14,349 bases of DNA from Solirubrobacterales bacterium (GCA_003157595.1 PMKB01000062.1:1-14349), one strand, 5' to 3'; positions 4,633 through 12,657 are shown, numbered from the stretch's first letter. The notes: generated from the sequence alone by a model not told the origin. Numbers and translations are program-made.

Positions 4633-5661
4633 ATGACGGTGCTCGTTGAGCGCTTCCCGCGCTGGGTCGAGAGCGTGGAACTGCTGCCCGCGTCGGCGCG
4701 CTTCACTGCGCTGCGCCAAGCCGCCGAGGGCGTTGGCGGCACGCTCGAGCCCGCCGCCGCACTCGATCTGGTCGCCTACGCCGTGGGCCGCGACGGTGGC
4801 TTCATCTTCGAGGCGCTGTGCGCCGCGGTGTCGGTCTACGATCCGAGCTTCGCCGCGAGCCCGTCCGACCTCGAGCCCCATCTGGTGGCCAGCGCGGCCC
4901 TCGCTCGCGCACTCGAGAACGACAACCTGACCGCTTCGATCGTCGCCGCAGCGATCCTTTCGGCCGAGTTCGCCGGCCTGTACGCGCCGGTCGCGGAGCT
5001 TCCGCAGCTGGCTCGAGCAGCACAGGCCAGGCGCTTCGGGAGCCTGCGCGAACGCGTCTCGATGCCGAGACTGGAGCTCGAGAGCCTGTTCAAGAACATG
5101 CCGAGCTTCGCCGCGAACGGCTGGAGGGCAAGCGAAGCCGTCGACCGGCTGGCGAACGCGACCAAGCTGCTCGCGGAGCAGCTCGATGGCATCCTCGGCG
5201 GACTCGCGCAACGCTTCGAAGCGCGCAGCGACGCCGCCGACGAGGAGCTCGACGTGCTGTGGTGGGCGTTTGCCGCGCAGGGCAGCGCTTCGACGGCGCC
5301 CGACCCGCATGACGGGCTGCTGCGGGCCGGTCTCGAGCTCGCCGATCGCCACCGCTTCAAAGCCGAGATCCCGACGGCACGCGAGATCCTGCGCCGCGTG
5401 CTGGGTGCCCGCGGCGAGGAGGAGTACGTGCTTGCCGACGCCATCGCGGCAGCCGCCGGCCGGGTCGAGCTGGACCCCTCCCCCGCGGGACCTCTGTTCC
5501 CGATCCTCACGAGCAACGCAGCGTGGGTCGCCCTGGCGGGCGAAAACGACTGGGTGGCAGCTGCCGCGCGCCTCGGCGTCGATCCGACGATCCGCCGTCC
5601 CGGATATGAAATCGCGGCGCAGACGATGCGTGAGCTGCTGCTCGTGCGGGCGAGCGGCTGA
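4633..5661 (+). CDS. GASH-like all-helical protein of the Double-GTPase/GAP1 system
   Basis: First gene of a four-gene operon. The 342-residue product is predicted all alpha-helical and soluble, with no signal peptide and no membrane segment. Features consistent with the GTPase-associated system helical (GASH) family are a central segment SLFKNMPSFAANGWRASEAV (about 154-173), a helix rich in leucine (VDRLANATKLLAEQLDGILG) and the conserved-looking EELDVLWWAFA (about 206-216, the LWW core). A C-terminal helical part closes with QTMRELLLVRASG. In this system the GASH protein accompanies two TRAFAC-type GTPases and GAP1 and is thought to be a scaffold or adaptor; no biochemistry is known to me. 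Its TGA (5659-5661) is immediately followed by the ATG of the next gene, so coupled translation is likely. The assignment rests on both motif and neighbourhood; sequence alone would be weaker. Confidence 0.75.
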   Translation: MTVLVERFPRWVESVELLPASARFTALRQAAEGVGGTLEPAAALDLVAYAVGRDGGFIFEALCAAVSVYDPSFAASPSDLEPHLVASAALARALENDNLTASIVAAAILSAEFAGLYAPVAELPQLARAAQARRFGSLRERVSMPRLELESLFKNMPSFAANGWRASEAVDRLANATKLLAEQLDGILGGLAQRFEARSDAADEELDVLWWAFAAQGSASTAPDPHDGLLRAGLELADRHRFKAEIPTAREILRRVLGARGEEEYVLADAIAAAAGRVELDPSPAGPLFPILTSNAAWVALAGENDWVAAAARLGVDPTIRRPGYEIAAQTMRELLLVRASG

Positions 5662-6567
5662 ATGGCCGAGATCGACGAGGTCGCGCTCGAGACACGCGAG
5701 CAGACGCAGCGGCCGGGGCGCCTGCCCGACGACGCTACGGCCGGTGTCGAACAGCCTCTGGTCACGGTCGAGGACGCGATGACGCTCGAGCAGGCGCGCG
5801 CGCTGAGCGGGCGGCGCGGCGCCCGGCTCGTCCTGCTGATGGGCGAGTCGGCGACCGGAAAGACGGCGCTCACCGCCATGCTCTGGCAGCAGTTCCTCGA
5901 GCAGGACGGGCTCGCGGGCCACCGCCTCGCGGGAAGCCGCTGCGCCCGCGGCTTCGAGCGCCGCGCGCATTGGGCGCGACTGGCGGCGGGTCAGCCGCGC
6001 GCGCAGTTCCCCGCGACGCAGTCGCAAGACGACGGCGTGCTGCACCTGCGTGTCCGCCGCCCCGACGGCCGCCGCGTCGAGCTGCTGCTTTCGGACCTGG
6101 CCGGCGAGCAGTTCGAGCGTGTGCGCGAGGGGCAGCCGCTGCTCGATGCCCTGCCGTGGGCGGCGCGAGCAGACCGCTTCGCCGTCGTGCTGGACGCACA
6201 GGCGCTGTCGGTGCCCGGCGAGTCTGAGATCGCGGTCACGCGCGCGCGGCGTCTGCTGGCGGCACTGCAAGCGCCGGGGGTCGTGCGTGAGAGCGCCCGG
6301 ATCGCAGTGGTCCTCACCAAGAGCGACAGCCTCACCGAGTCCGGGGCGAAGGCGCTCACGCGCCACGAGCCAGAGCTGCTCGACCTGGCGCGGCGATCCG
6401 ATCCCGAGGCGATCTGCGTGCAAACGGCAGCCGTCGCGCTCGTGCGCGCGGAGCGTCAGGGACTTGCCGAGTGGATCAGCTGGCTGTGTCTCAACGACCG
6501 GCCGCGCGCGCCCATATCCGTGCCGGAGGTGGCGCCCGGGCGTAGCATCGCGGCCTTTCGCGCATGA
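5662..6567 (+). CDS. Double-GTPase 1 (DO-GTPase1-like P-loop GTPase)
   Basis: A P-loop GTPase of 301 residues expected to switch between GTP- and GDP-bound states with the second GTPase of the operon. An N-terminal extension of about 50 residues precedes the G domain. Walker A is GESATGKT (61-68). Between Walker A and B comes the family-specific GSRCARGFERRAHW (about 91-104) and PATQSQDDGVLHL (118-129). Walker B/G3 is LLSDLAGEQ (142-150), with AGE where small GTPases have AGQ. G4 is LTKSD (218-222) in place of NKxD; T replaces N, which is allowed in many TRAFAC proteins. The ATG adjoins the previous stop, and its own stop overlaps the next gene as ATGA. No membrane segment is present. The GTPase fold is certain, and the subfamily likely from motifs plus context. 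Confidence 0.82.
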   Translation: MAEIDEVALETREQTQRPGRLPDDATAGVEQPLVTVEDAMTLEQARALSGRRGARLVLLMGESATGKTALTAMLWQQFLEQDGLAGHRLAGSRCARGFERRAHWARLAAGQPRAQFPATQSQDDGVLHLRVRRPDGRRVELLLSDLAGEQFERVREGQPLLDALPWAARADRFAVVLDAQALSVPGESEIAVTRARRLLAALQAPGVVRESARIAVVLTKSDSLTESGAKALTRHEPELLDLARRSDPEAICVQTAAVALVRAERQGLAEWISWLCLNDRPRAPISVPEVAPGRSIAAFRA

Positions 6568-7442
6568 CCGAGCCGGCGCGACCGCGGCTCGTCTTCCTTG
6601 GCCTGCCGCGAACCGGGAAGTCGACGTTCCTGGGTGCCTTCTGGGCGCTGATCCAGTCTCCCTTCGAGGCGTCGGTACGGGAGGCGAGCTTCAGCGGCGA
6701 TCGCTCCTACGTCCAAAGACTCGCCGACCAGGTCGCTCGTGGCGAAGAGCCGGACCGCACCGCCCTGGACGCCGACGAGGAGCTGGCGGTCGAGGTCTAC
6801 TTCGAACCGGAAGGTCCCGCGGACCTGCTGATCCCCGATACCTCGGGCGAGTCGCTGCGCGTCCTCGCCGAGCGGCGAATCTGGTACCCCCGGCTGCTCG
6901 CCGCCTGCACGGACGCGACGGCGATCCTCGTGTTCATCCACCCGGAGCGCCTGCGTGTGCCGCAGCGCATCGTCGTGGCGGCCGCGGGTGAGCAGACGGC
7001 GCCGGGCGGGCACGGCGAGTCCGCGCCGGACGACGTTGAGTTCCATCCCGGCGACGCCGTCCGCTTCCAGGCGCAGGAGCACGCGTGCACAGCCGCCGAG
7101 CTGATCGACGTGTTCGAGAACCTCGCCGAATGCTGGAGCGATCGCCGTCCGATCCGCGTTGGCGTCGTCATCTCCGCCTGGGACCGGGTCGGCGGCGACC
7201 CCAAGCCGACGCCCTACGAGTGGATGGCTGCGCGGCTTCCCGGCGTCCTGGCGACGCTCGAGAGCAACCGCGACGTCGCGGACTTCGAGGTCTTCGGCGT
7301 ATCCGCCCAGGGAGGAGCGCTCGAGGACCGCGACGAGCTGCTCGCCAAGGGGGAGATCTGCGATCGCGTCTTCGCCGAGGATCGCGACGGTCGAGCTGTC
7401 TCGCTGGTCGATCCGATCCGGTGGGCGATCTGGGGCTCGTGA
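6564..7442 (+). CDS. Double-GTPase 2 (DO-GTPase2-like P-loop GTPase)
   Basis: The second GTPase of the pair, 292 residues. The protein begins almost directly with the G domain: Walker A GLPRTGKST (13-21), followed by FLGAFWALIQSP, where the aromatic-rich helix is typical of this subfamily. Walker B/G3 is LLIPDTSGESLR (88-99), with SGE resembling the AGE of its partner. The base-recognition motif is ISAWDRV (203-209), SAWD instead of NKxD, the pattern I associate with DO-GTPase2 proteins. The region 131-170 (PQRIVVAAAGEQ onwards) is an insertion before G4. Its ATG overlaps the upstream stop (ATGA), and its own stop overlaps the GAP1 start (GTGA), so the three are translationally coupled. A TAGCAT box at 6543-6548 could be an internal promoter. 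It might heterodimerise with Double-GTPase 1. Confidence 0.82.
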   Translation: MTEPARPRLVFLGLPRTGKSTFLGAFWALIQSPFEASVREASFSGDRSYVQRLADQVARGEEPDRTALDADEELAVEVYFEPEGPADLLIPDTSGESLRVLAERRIWYPRLLAACTDATAILVFIHPERLRVPQRIVVAAAGEQTAPGGHGESAPDDVEFHPGDAVRFQAQEHACTAAELIDVFENLAECWSDRRPIRVGVVISAWDRVGGDPKPTPYEWMAARLPGVLATLESNRDVADFEVFGVSAQGGALEDRDELLAKGEICDRVFAEDRDGRAVSLVDPIRWAIWGS

Positions 7443-8368
7443 GAGTCGCCGACCAGTTCCTGTTCGGCTACGACGACGGACACCGGCTGCTCACGGGCTC
7501 GCGGGAGCTGCCCCCGGCGACCGCGGTGGCCTTGCTGAGCGCGACAGACGCCGCCATGGCGGACGGCTCGGCGCCGCTCGTGACCGGGCTCGCGCTGGCG
7601 GAAAGCTCGGAGTACGCGTTCTGCGTCACCTGGAGTGCCACCGAGCTGCCCCGACCCGGCGCGGTATGGGCTCACGCGCTCGTCGTCGGCGAGGCCGAGC
7701 TTGCCAAGGCCGGCACGCTGGAGGTGCTGCTCGGCCTGCCGCGGCGACCGTCGCGCGGCGTGGCGTATCTTGGCAGCTACCGCGCACCGATCGCGCTCGA
7801 CGATGCCGCACCTGCCGTCCCCAACTACCTCCCGGTGGCGCCGGTCGATCGCGAGTTGCTCGAACGTCTCGCGTTGGCAGCCTACGAGGCGGGTGGCGAG
7901 CGGATCGTGGCACACGAGGATCTCGGCGACGCGGCGAAGGCACTGCTCGCCTTGTGGTACGCGCAGTGGCCGGCGTTGCGCGCCGCCTTCTCGTTTCGCA
8001 CCCGCGAGATCGTCCGTCCGGGAGCCTCCGACTTCGATCTGACCGTTGCGCGAAGGCTTCGCGGCCTCGGCACCGAGGCCGCGCCGGCCGCAGCGCCAGT
8101 CGTGCCGCCGTGGCTCAAGCAGGTGGTCGAAGATGCGTCGGGGACTGCGCCGACGCCTCTGCGCGACTGGCTGTCGGCGTTTGGGCCGCTCGAGCCGCCC
8201 GAGCCGCGCCGGCTGGCGGCGCTCGCGAAGCTCTGGTTGCTGGTCGTTGCCCGCGATGCTGAGGGGGCGCGCGCGCAGCTCGAGCACGCCTGGCCGCAGC
8301 CGCACGCCGGTGCTGCGCTCAAACGCGTCCTGTTCGCCCGCGAGAACGACGACTGGTGGACGCCGTAG
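7439..8368 (+). CDS. GAP1-like protein (GTPase-associated protein 1), short form
   Basis: The last gene of the operon, starting at the GTG of a GTGA overlap. The 309-residue product opens with DQFLFGYDDGHRLLTGSREL (5-24), the GAP1 N-terminal signature (FGYxDGHRLL). TWSATELPRPGAVWAHALVV (64-83) carries the conserved PRPG-VW-H segment, and LALWYAQWPALRAAFSFRTRE (170-190) matches the start of the middle domain. The remaining 120 residues are helical. GAP1 proteins are, as I recall, usually well over 500 residues with a further C-terminal domain; this one stops after the middle region, and the genes that follow give no separate C-terminal piece. It is proposed to act with the GTPases, perhaps as their regulator, by family knowledge only. 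No catalytic motif is obvious. A hairpin follows the stop codon. Confidence 0.8.
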   Translation: MRVADQFLFGYDDGHRLLTGSRELPPATAVALLSATDAAMADGSAPLVTGLALAESSEYAFCVTWSATELPRPGAVWAHALVVGEAELAKAGTLEVLLGLPRRPSRGVAYLGSYRAPIALDDAAPAVPNYLPVAPVDRELLERLALAAYEAGGERIVAHEDLGDAAKALLALWYAQWPALRAAFSFRTREIVRPGASDFDLTVARRLRGLGTEAAPAAAPVVPPWLKQVVEDASGTAPTPLRDWLSAFGPLEPPEPRRLAALAKLWLLVVARDAEGARAQLEHAWPQPHAGAALKRVLFARENDDWWTP

Positions 8369-8369
8369 C

Positions 8370-8390
8370 GACCGGGCTCGTGCCCTGGTC
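8370..8390 (+). terminator. Hairpin after the GTPase-system operon
   Basis: GACCGGGC (8370-8377), loop TCGT, then GCCC-T-GGTC (8382-8390) forms an eight-pair stem with one bulged T, beginning one base after the GAP1 stop. There is no U-run, as is usual in high-GC Gram-positive terminators. It probably ends the operon transcript. Confidence 0.45.
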
Positions 8391-8423
8391 CGCGCGCCGC
8401 GCGGCCCGGATGACCTGGTAGCT

Positions 8424-8462
8424 ACCCACCCGCACAGGGGGGATAAACCCACCCTTTGGGTG
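8424..8462 (+). promoter_or_regulatory. Alternating C-rich/G-rich element upstream of the surface-protein gene
   Basis: ACCCACCC occurs at 8424-8431 and again at 8447-8454, with GGGGGG (8437-8442) between them and GGGTG (8458-8462) after. CACCCTTTGGGTG (8450-8462) is a perfect five-pair hairpin. The copies can pair in mutually exclusive ways, which suggests a regulatory leader or a protein-binding site for the gene at 8567. The remainder of 8463-8557 shows nothing I can name. Confidence 0.3.
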
Positions 8463-8557
8463 CGCGGACACGCACCTACGCTTCGAAGCGGCTGATCGAC
8501 TCGGCCGGGGACTTCCGTGCCCTCCCCGTCAGTGACCTGGGCATCAATGCGAGCCGT

Positions 8558-8562
8558 AGGAG
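8558..8562 (+). promoter_or_regulatory. Ribosome binding site AGGAG fixing the start of the surface protein
   Basis: AGGAG lies four bases before the ATG at 8567. The frame is open upstream to 8456, but only this ATG has a ribosome binding site, and it gives a sensible short cytoplasmic N-terminus before the membrane anchor. Confidence 0.6.
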
Positions 8563-8566
8563 CACG

Positions 8567-11500
8567 ATGAACTACTCAGGACGCCGGATCGGGTTTGCGG
8601 GAGCGACGGGCGCCACGGGCGTCGAAACGGTGCACGACCAAGCTCCGATGGGCTTTGCCGGCGCACGGCGTGTGCGCACCATCCTCGCCGGCGTGCTGAT
8701 CGTCGCTGCGGCGGCCGCGCTGGCGTTCACGCTGGGCGCTCCCGGTCGCTCGCCTGCCGGGTCGCCGGCGAGCACGCAGACGGCGACCGCGCAGCACGGG
8801 TGGTTGTCAGTGCCGGTCGCCGAGCGGGCGACGGTCTCGCGCTCGCTGGGTGCCGATCTGCACTCCTATTGGGCGGCGCAGTCCTCGCATGGCGCCGTCG
8901 CACTGAGCAACCCCGATCAGGGTCTGCGCGCCACATTCAACGGCGACCGCGTCGCCGTCGCCGGCCGCCATGGACTGAAGTTCGGCCTGTCGGCACTAGC
9001 GGTCGGGCGCATCGGCTCACTCGCTCCCGCGGTGCTCGGCTCGCCCCAGGTGAGTCACAACCGCATCGCCTACTCCTCGCCGGCGATCGCCGAGTGGTTT
9101 GTCAACGGCCCGTTGGGCGTCGAGCAGGGCTTCACGCTCACGCACCGCCCGGCAGGCAGCGGCACGCTGCAGATCTCTCAGCAGCTGGCCGGCAACCTGA
9201 CCGCCAGCGTGAGCGCCGGCGGACAGGACGCTACCTTCACCTCGCGCGCCGGAACGCTTCACTACGAGAACCTCGTCGTCACCGACGCCCGCGGACACCG
9301 CGTCCCGGCGCGCCTGAGCATCGCCGCGCACCGCCTGACGATCACTGTCACCGACGCCCACGCCGTCTATCCGCTGCGCATCGACCCGGTCATCGTCACG
9401 CCGGTCACGCAGAGCCCTGCCAGCAACGCTGACACGGGCACGGAGCCCTTTTCCGTCGCTTTCAGCCCGGACGGCGCATTGCTCGCGACCGCCAACTGGG
9501 CCTCGAGCACCGTGTCGGTGTTCACGGTTGACAAGACAAACGGCCAGCTCACGCCGGTCACGCAGAGCACCGCCAGCAACGCGGACACCGGATCGGGCCC
9601 GTACTCGGTCGCCTTCAGCCCCAGTGGCGGGCTGCTAGCCACCGCGAACTACACCTCCCAAACGGTGTCGGTCTTCACCGTCGATGAAGCAACCGGGCAG
9701 CTCACCCCTGTCACACAGAGCCCCGCCAGCAAGGCGAACACGACATCTGGGCCGTTCTCGGTTACGTTCACTCCGAGCGGAGGCCTGCTCGCAACGGCGA
9801 ACGTCGACACCAACACCGTCTCGATCTTCACCGTCGATCAGGCGACCGGACAGCTCGCGCCGGTCACACAGAGTCCTGCCAGCAACGCTGACACGGGATC
9901 GGGCCCGGCGTCCGTTGCCTTCAGCCCCACCGGACTGCTCGCAACGGCGAACTACGACTCCAATACCGTCTCGACCTTCACGGTTAACCAGGCGACTGGG
10001 CAGCTCACGCCGGTCGCGCAGAGCCCCGCCAGCAACGCTGACACCGGATCGGGCCCCGCGTCAGTTGCCTTCAGCCCAGACGGCGGGCTTCTCGCAACGG
10101 CCAACTACGAATCCAGCACGGTCTCCGCGTTCACGGTCGATGAAGCGACCGGGCAGCTCACGCCGGTCACACAGAGCCCGGCCAGCAACGCGGATACAGG
10201 CACCTATCCGTTCGCGGTCGCGTTCAGTCCCAACGGCGCGCTGCTCGCGACCGAGAACTTTGGTTCCGCCTCCGTGTCCCTATTCGGCGTCGGTGACGCG
10301 AGCGGCCAGCTAACACCGCTGCCGCAAAGCCCGGCCAGCGACGAAGCTACGGGATGGCGCCCTGTCGGGTTGGCCTTCAGTCCCGATGGCGGCTTGCTAG
10401 CCACGGCGGACCGCAACGAAAACACTGTGTCGCTGTTCACGATCGCCGGCTCTGCGACGCAGGCCAAGTTCGCGCTCAGTCCTTCCTCGATCACCGCTGA
10501 CGGCTTCACGACAACGGTCGCGACCGCAACCATGACGGACGCCCACGGCAACCCGATCTCGGGCGAGAACATCACGATCACGAGCAACGGCGCGCAGCAG
10601 ATCGGCGCGGTGACCGCAGGCGCCACACCCGGCACCTACCAAGCCACGATCACGTCGACCACAACGGCCGGAACGGCCAACATCACCGCAACCGACACAT
10701 CGGTCACCGGCGTCTCTGACAGCCAAACACTGACCCAGGTCGCCGGTCCGGCGACGAGCGCCGTACTCGTCCTGGCTCCGGCCTCGATCACCGCCAACGG
10801 CACCTCGACCACCGTCGCTACCGCGACGCTCACCGATGCACACGGCAACCCGGTCTCCGGGGACACCGTCACGATCGGATCCGCCGGCGCCCAGGGCATC
10901 AGTGCCGTGACCGCAGGCGCGACACCCGGCACCTACCAAGCAACCATTATCTCAACGACAACGGCCGCCCCGGCCTCGATCACCGCGACCGACACATCGG
11001 TCAGCGGCGTCTCCGACACCCAAACGCTGACCCAGACCGCGGGCCCCGCGACAAGCGTCGTGCTCGCACTCGCTCCGTCGTCGATCACCGCCGATGGAAG
11101 CTCAACGACGCTCGCCACCGCGACGGTGACCGATACACACGGCAACCCGGTCTCCGGGGACACCGTCACGATCGGATCCGCCGGCAGCCAGAACGTCGGT
11201 GCGGTGACCGCGGGTTCAACGCCCGGCACCTACCAGGCAACCATCACCTCCACCAAGACGCCCGGAACGGCAACCATCACCGCAGCCGACACATCGGTCG
11301 GCGGCGTCTCCGACACCCAGACGCTGACCCAGACCGTGGGCCCGGCGACGAGCGTCGCGCTCGCGCTCAGCCCGTCCTCGATCACGGCGGACGGAAGCTC
11401 CACGAGCGTTGCGACGACGACCGTGACCGACGCCAACAGCAACCCGGTCTCCGGTGACAGCGTGACGATCCAGAGCACAGGCGGCCAGAAGATCGGCCCT

Positions 11501-12616
11501 GTGACGGCTGGCACGACCCCCGGCACCTACCAGGCGACCATCACCTCGACCAAGACGGCCGGGACCGCCACGATCACGGCCAGCGACACCTCGGTCACCG
11601 TCTCCAACACCCGCACGCTGACCCAGGTTGCCGGCCCGGCGACGGCTCTCACGCTCGCGCTGAGTCCCGCCTCGATCAACGCCAACGGCGTCTCGACCGC
11701 GACGGCGACGGCGGCCGTGACCGACGCCAACGGCAACGCCGTCTCAGGCGAGGCCGTGACGATCCACAGCACAGGCAGCCAGACGATCGGCCCTGTGACG
11801 GCCGGCACGACCCCGGGCACCTACCAGGCGACCATCACCTCGACCAAGACGGCCGGCACCGCGACGATCAGCGCCACCGACACATCCGTGAGCGGGGTCT
11901 CCAGCAGCCGCACGCTGACCCAGACGGCCGGTCCCGCGACCACCGTGACGTTCACGCTGAGCCCGTCATCGATCGCCGCCGACGGCACGACGAGCACCGT
12001 CGCGACCGCGACGGTGACCGACCCGTTCGGCAACCCGGTCTCCGGTGACACCGTCACGTTCACGAGCAACGACAGCCAGCACGTCGGCGCCGTGACCGTG
12101 GGCTCAACGCCCGGCACCTATCAGGCCACGATCACCTCAACCACGACACCCGGCAGCGCGACGATCACCGCGACCGACACATCGGCCGGCGCCGTCGCCG
12201 CCACGCAGACGCTTACCCAGACCGCGCTGCCGGTCGTTTCGAACACGCCGCCGGTCAGCGCGCCGGCGTACACGTTCAAGATCATCAGCGACAAGCGGCT
12301 GGCCAACGGCGACGTCGTCGTGATGCTGAAGCTGTCGGGCGCAGGGACGATCCAGGCGTTCGGGATGCACCCCTCGGCCCACGCCGCCAAGCACGGCAAG
12401 GCGGCTGCCTGGGGCCCGATCAAGGTCACGCGGACCGCGGCCGGTCTGCTCAAGATCACGCTGCGCCCCGACAAGGCCGCGGAGGCGCTGCTGAGCAACG
12501 CCCGTCGGATCGGCTCACGCCTGCACGTGCGCGTCACGGTCGCCTTCAGCCCGAGCAACGGCTCGGCGCAGACGAAGGTCCTCAACGTGCGCTTGCTCAA
12601 GGCACGCAAGGCCTGA
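8567..12616 (+). CDS. Large surface protein: membrane anchor, seven-bladed propeller, six Ig-like repeats
   Basis: The 1,349-residue product is probably exported and displayed at the cell surface. Order: cytoplasmic N-terminus (1-36, with GFAGATGATG); one hydrophobic segment (about 37-57), an anchor or uncleaved signal; a domain of about 200 residues (78-276) with WFVNGPLGVEQGF and ending YPLRIDPVIV, seen as a leader module of many wall proteins in this lineage; seven propeller blades (278-628), each with PVTQSPASNADTG, VAFSPDGGLLATAN and VSVFTV; six Ig-like (Big_1/invasin-type) repeats (631-1221), each with DAHGNPVSGDTVTI and TPGTYQATITST; and a C-terminal beta-rich domain (about 1235-1349) ending in a basic tail, LLKARKA. 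There is no LPXTG sortase motif. It may be an adhesin or wall-associated structural protein. It has its own RBS and is separated from the GTPase operon by a hairpin. Confidence 0.85.
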   Translation: MNYSGRRIGFAGATGATGVETVHDQAPMGFAGARRVRTILAGVLIVAAAAALAFTLGAPGRSPAGSPASTQTATAQHGWLSVPVAERATVSRSLGADLHSYWAAQSSHGAVALSNPDQGLRATFNGDRVAVAGRHGLKFGLSALAVGRIGSLAPAVLGSPQVSHNRIAYSSPAIAEWFVNGPLGVEQGFTLTHRPAGSGTLQISQQLAGNLTASVSAGGQDATFTSRAGTLHYENLVVTDARGHRVPARLSIAAHRLTITVTDAHAVYPLRIDPVIVTPVTQSPASNADTGTEPFSVAFSPDGALLATANWASSTVSVFTVDKTNGQLTPVTQSTASNADTGSGPYSVAFSPSGGLLATANYTSQTVSVFTVDEATGQLTPVTQSPASKANTTSGPFSVTFTPSGGLLATANVDTNTVSIFTVDQATGQLAPVTQSPASNADTGSGPASVAFSPTGLLATANYDSNTVSTFTVNQATGQLTPVAQSPASNADTGSGPASVAFSPDGGLLATANYESSTVSAFTVDEATGQLTPVTQSPASNADTGTYPFAVAFSPNGALLATENFGSASVSLFGVGDASGQLTPLPQSPASDEATGWRPVGLAFSPDGGLLATADRNENTVSLFTIAGSATQAKFALSPSSITADGFTTTVATATMTDAHGNPISGENITITSNGAQQIGAVTAGATPGTYQATITSTTTAGTANITATDTSVTGVSDSQTLTQVAGPATSAVLVLAPASITANGTSTTVATATLTDAHGNPVSGDTVTIGSAGAQGISAVTAGATPGTYQATIISTTTAAPASITATDTSVSGVSDTQTLTQTAGPATSVVLALAPSSITADGSSTTLATATVTDTHGNPVSGDTVTIGSAGSQNVGAVTAGSTPGTYQATITSTKTPGTATITAADTSVGGVSDTQTLTQTVGPATSVALALSPSSITADGSSTSVATTTVTDANSNPVSGDSVTIQSTGGQKIGPVTAGTTPGTYQATITSTKTAGTATITASDTSVTVSNTRTLTQVAGPATALTLALSPASINANGVSTATATAAVTDANGNAVSGEAVTIHSTGSQTIGPVTAGTTPGTYQATITSTKTAGTATISATDTSVSGVSSSRTLTQTAGPATTVTFTLSPSSIAADGTTSTVATATVTDPFGNPVSGDTVTFTSNDSQHVGAVTVGSTPGTYQATITSTTTPGSATITATDTSAGAVAATQTLTQTALPVVSNTPPVSAPAYTFKIISDKRLANGDVVVMLKLSGAGTIQAFGMHPSAHAAKHGKAAAWGPIKVTRTAAGLLKITLRPDKAAEALLSNARRIGSRLHVRVTVAFSPSNGSAQTKVLNVRLLKARKA
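9398..10453 (+). repeat. Seven tandem propeller-blade repeats (about 150 bp each)
   Basis: The coding unit of about 50 residues (PVTQSPASNADTG to TGQL) occurs seven times, the number needed to close a seven-bladed YVTN/lactonase-like propeller. Blades 1-5 are most similar. Blades 6 and 7 are more diverged, with blade 7 changed to PLPQSPASDEATG, a common sign that the end blade seals the ring. Confidence 0.85.
10454..12229 (+). repeat. Six tandem Ig-like domain repeats, 297-bp period
   Basis: Each unit encodes 99 residues, except the fourth with 98, so the DNA period is 297 bp with one 294-bp step. The block ACCCGGCACCTACCA (codons for PGTYQ) and its neighbours are conserved in every copy. 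Units 2 to 5 are the most alike, pointing to recent duplication or gene conversion. The fold is the bacterial Ig-like domain 1/invasin type. Confidence 0.85.
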
Positions 12617-12624
12617 GCAGGCCC

Positions 12625-12645
12625 GCGGCTCCCCGGCGGAGCCGC
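12625..12645 (+). terminator. Hairpin after the surface-protein gene
   Basis: GCGGCTCC (12625-12632), loop CCGGC, GGAGCCGC (12638-12645): a perfect eight-pair stem starting nine bases after the stop codon. It is probably the terminator of the surface-protein transcript. Confidence 0.6.
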
Positions 12646-12657
12646 TCAGATCAACAC

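Noticed and set aside
4543..6423. 626-codon open frame on the minus strand
   Set aside because: It is antisense to the GASH and Double-GTPase 1 genes, whose motifs are clear. Long antisense frames are expected in very GC-rich DNA.
7214..8452. 412-codon minus-strand frame under GAP1
   Set aside because: It has no recognisable domain and Arg-rich shadow composition, and it spans the end of Double-GTPase 2, all of GAP1 and the terminator.
10636..12117. Five regularly spaced minus-strand frames of about 98 codons
   Set aside because: They are the antisense image of the tandem Ig-like repeats; their regular spacing comes from the 297-bp period, not from a gene array.
9398..12229. Tandem repeats considered as a CRISPR array or a satellite
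   Set aside because: The repeats stay in one coding frame, have periods of whole codons, and encode recognisable propeller blades and Ig-like domains.
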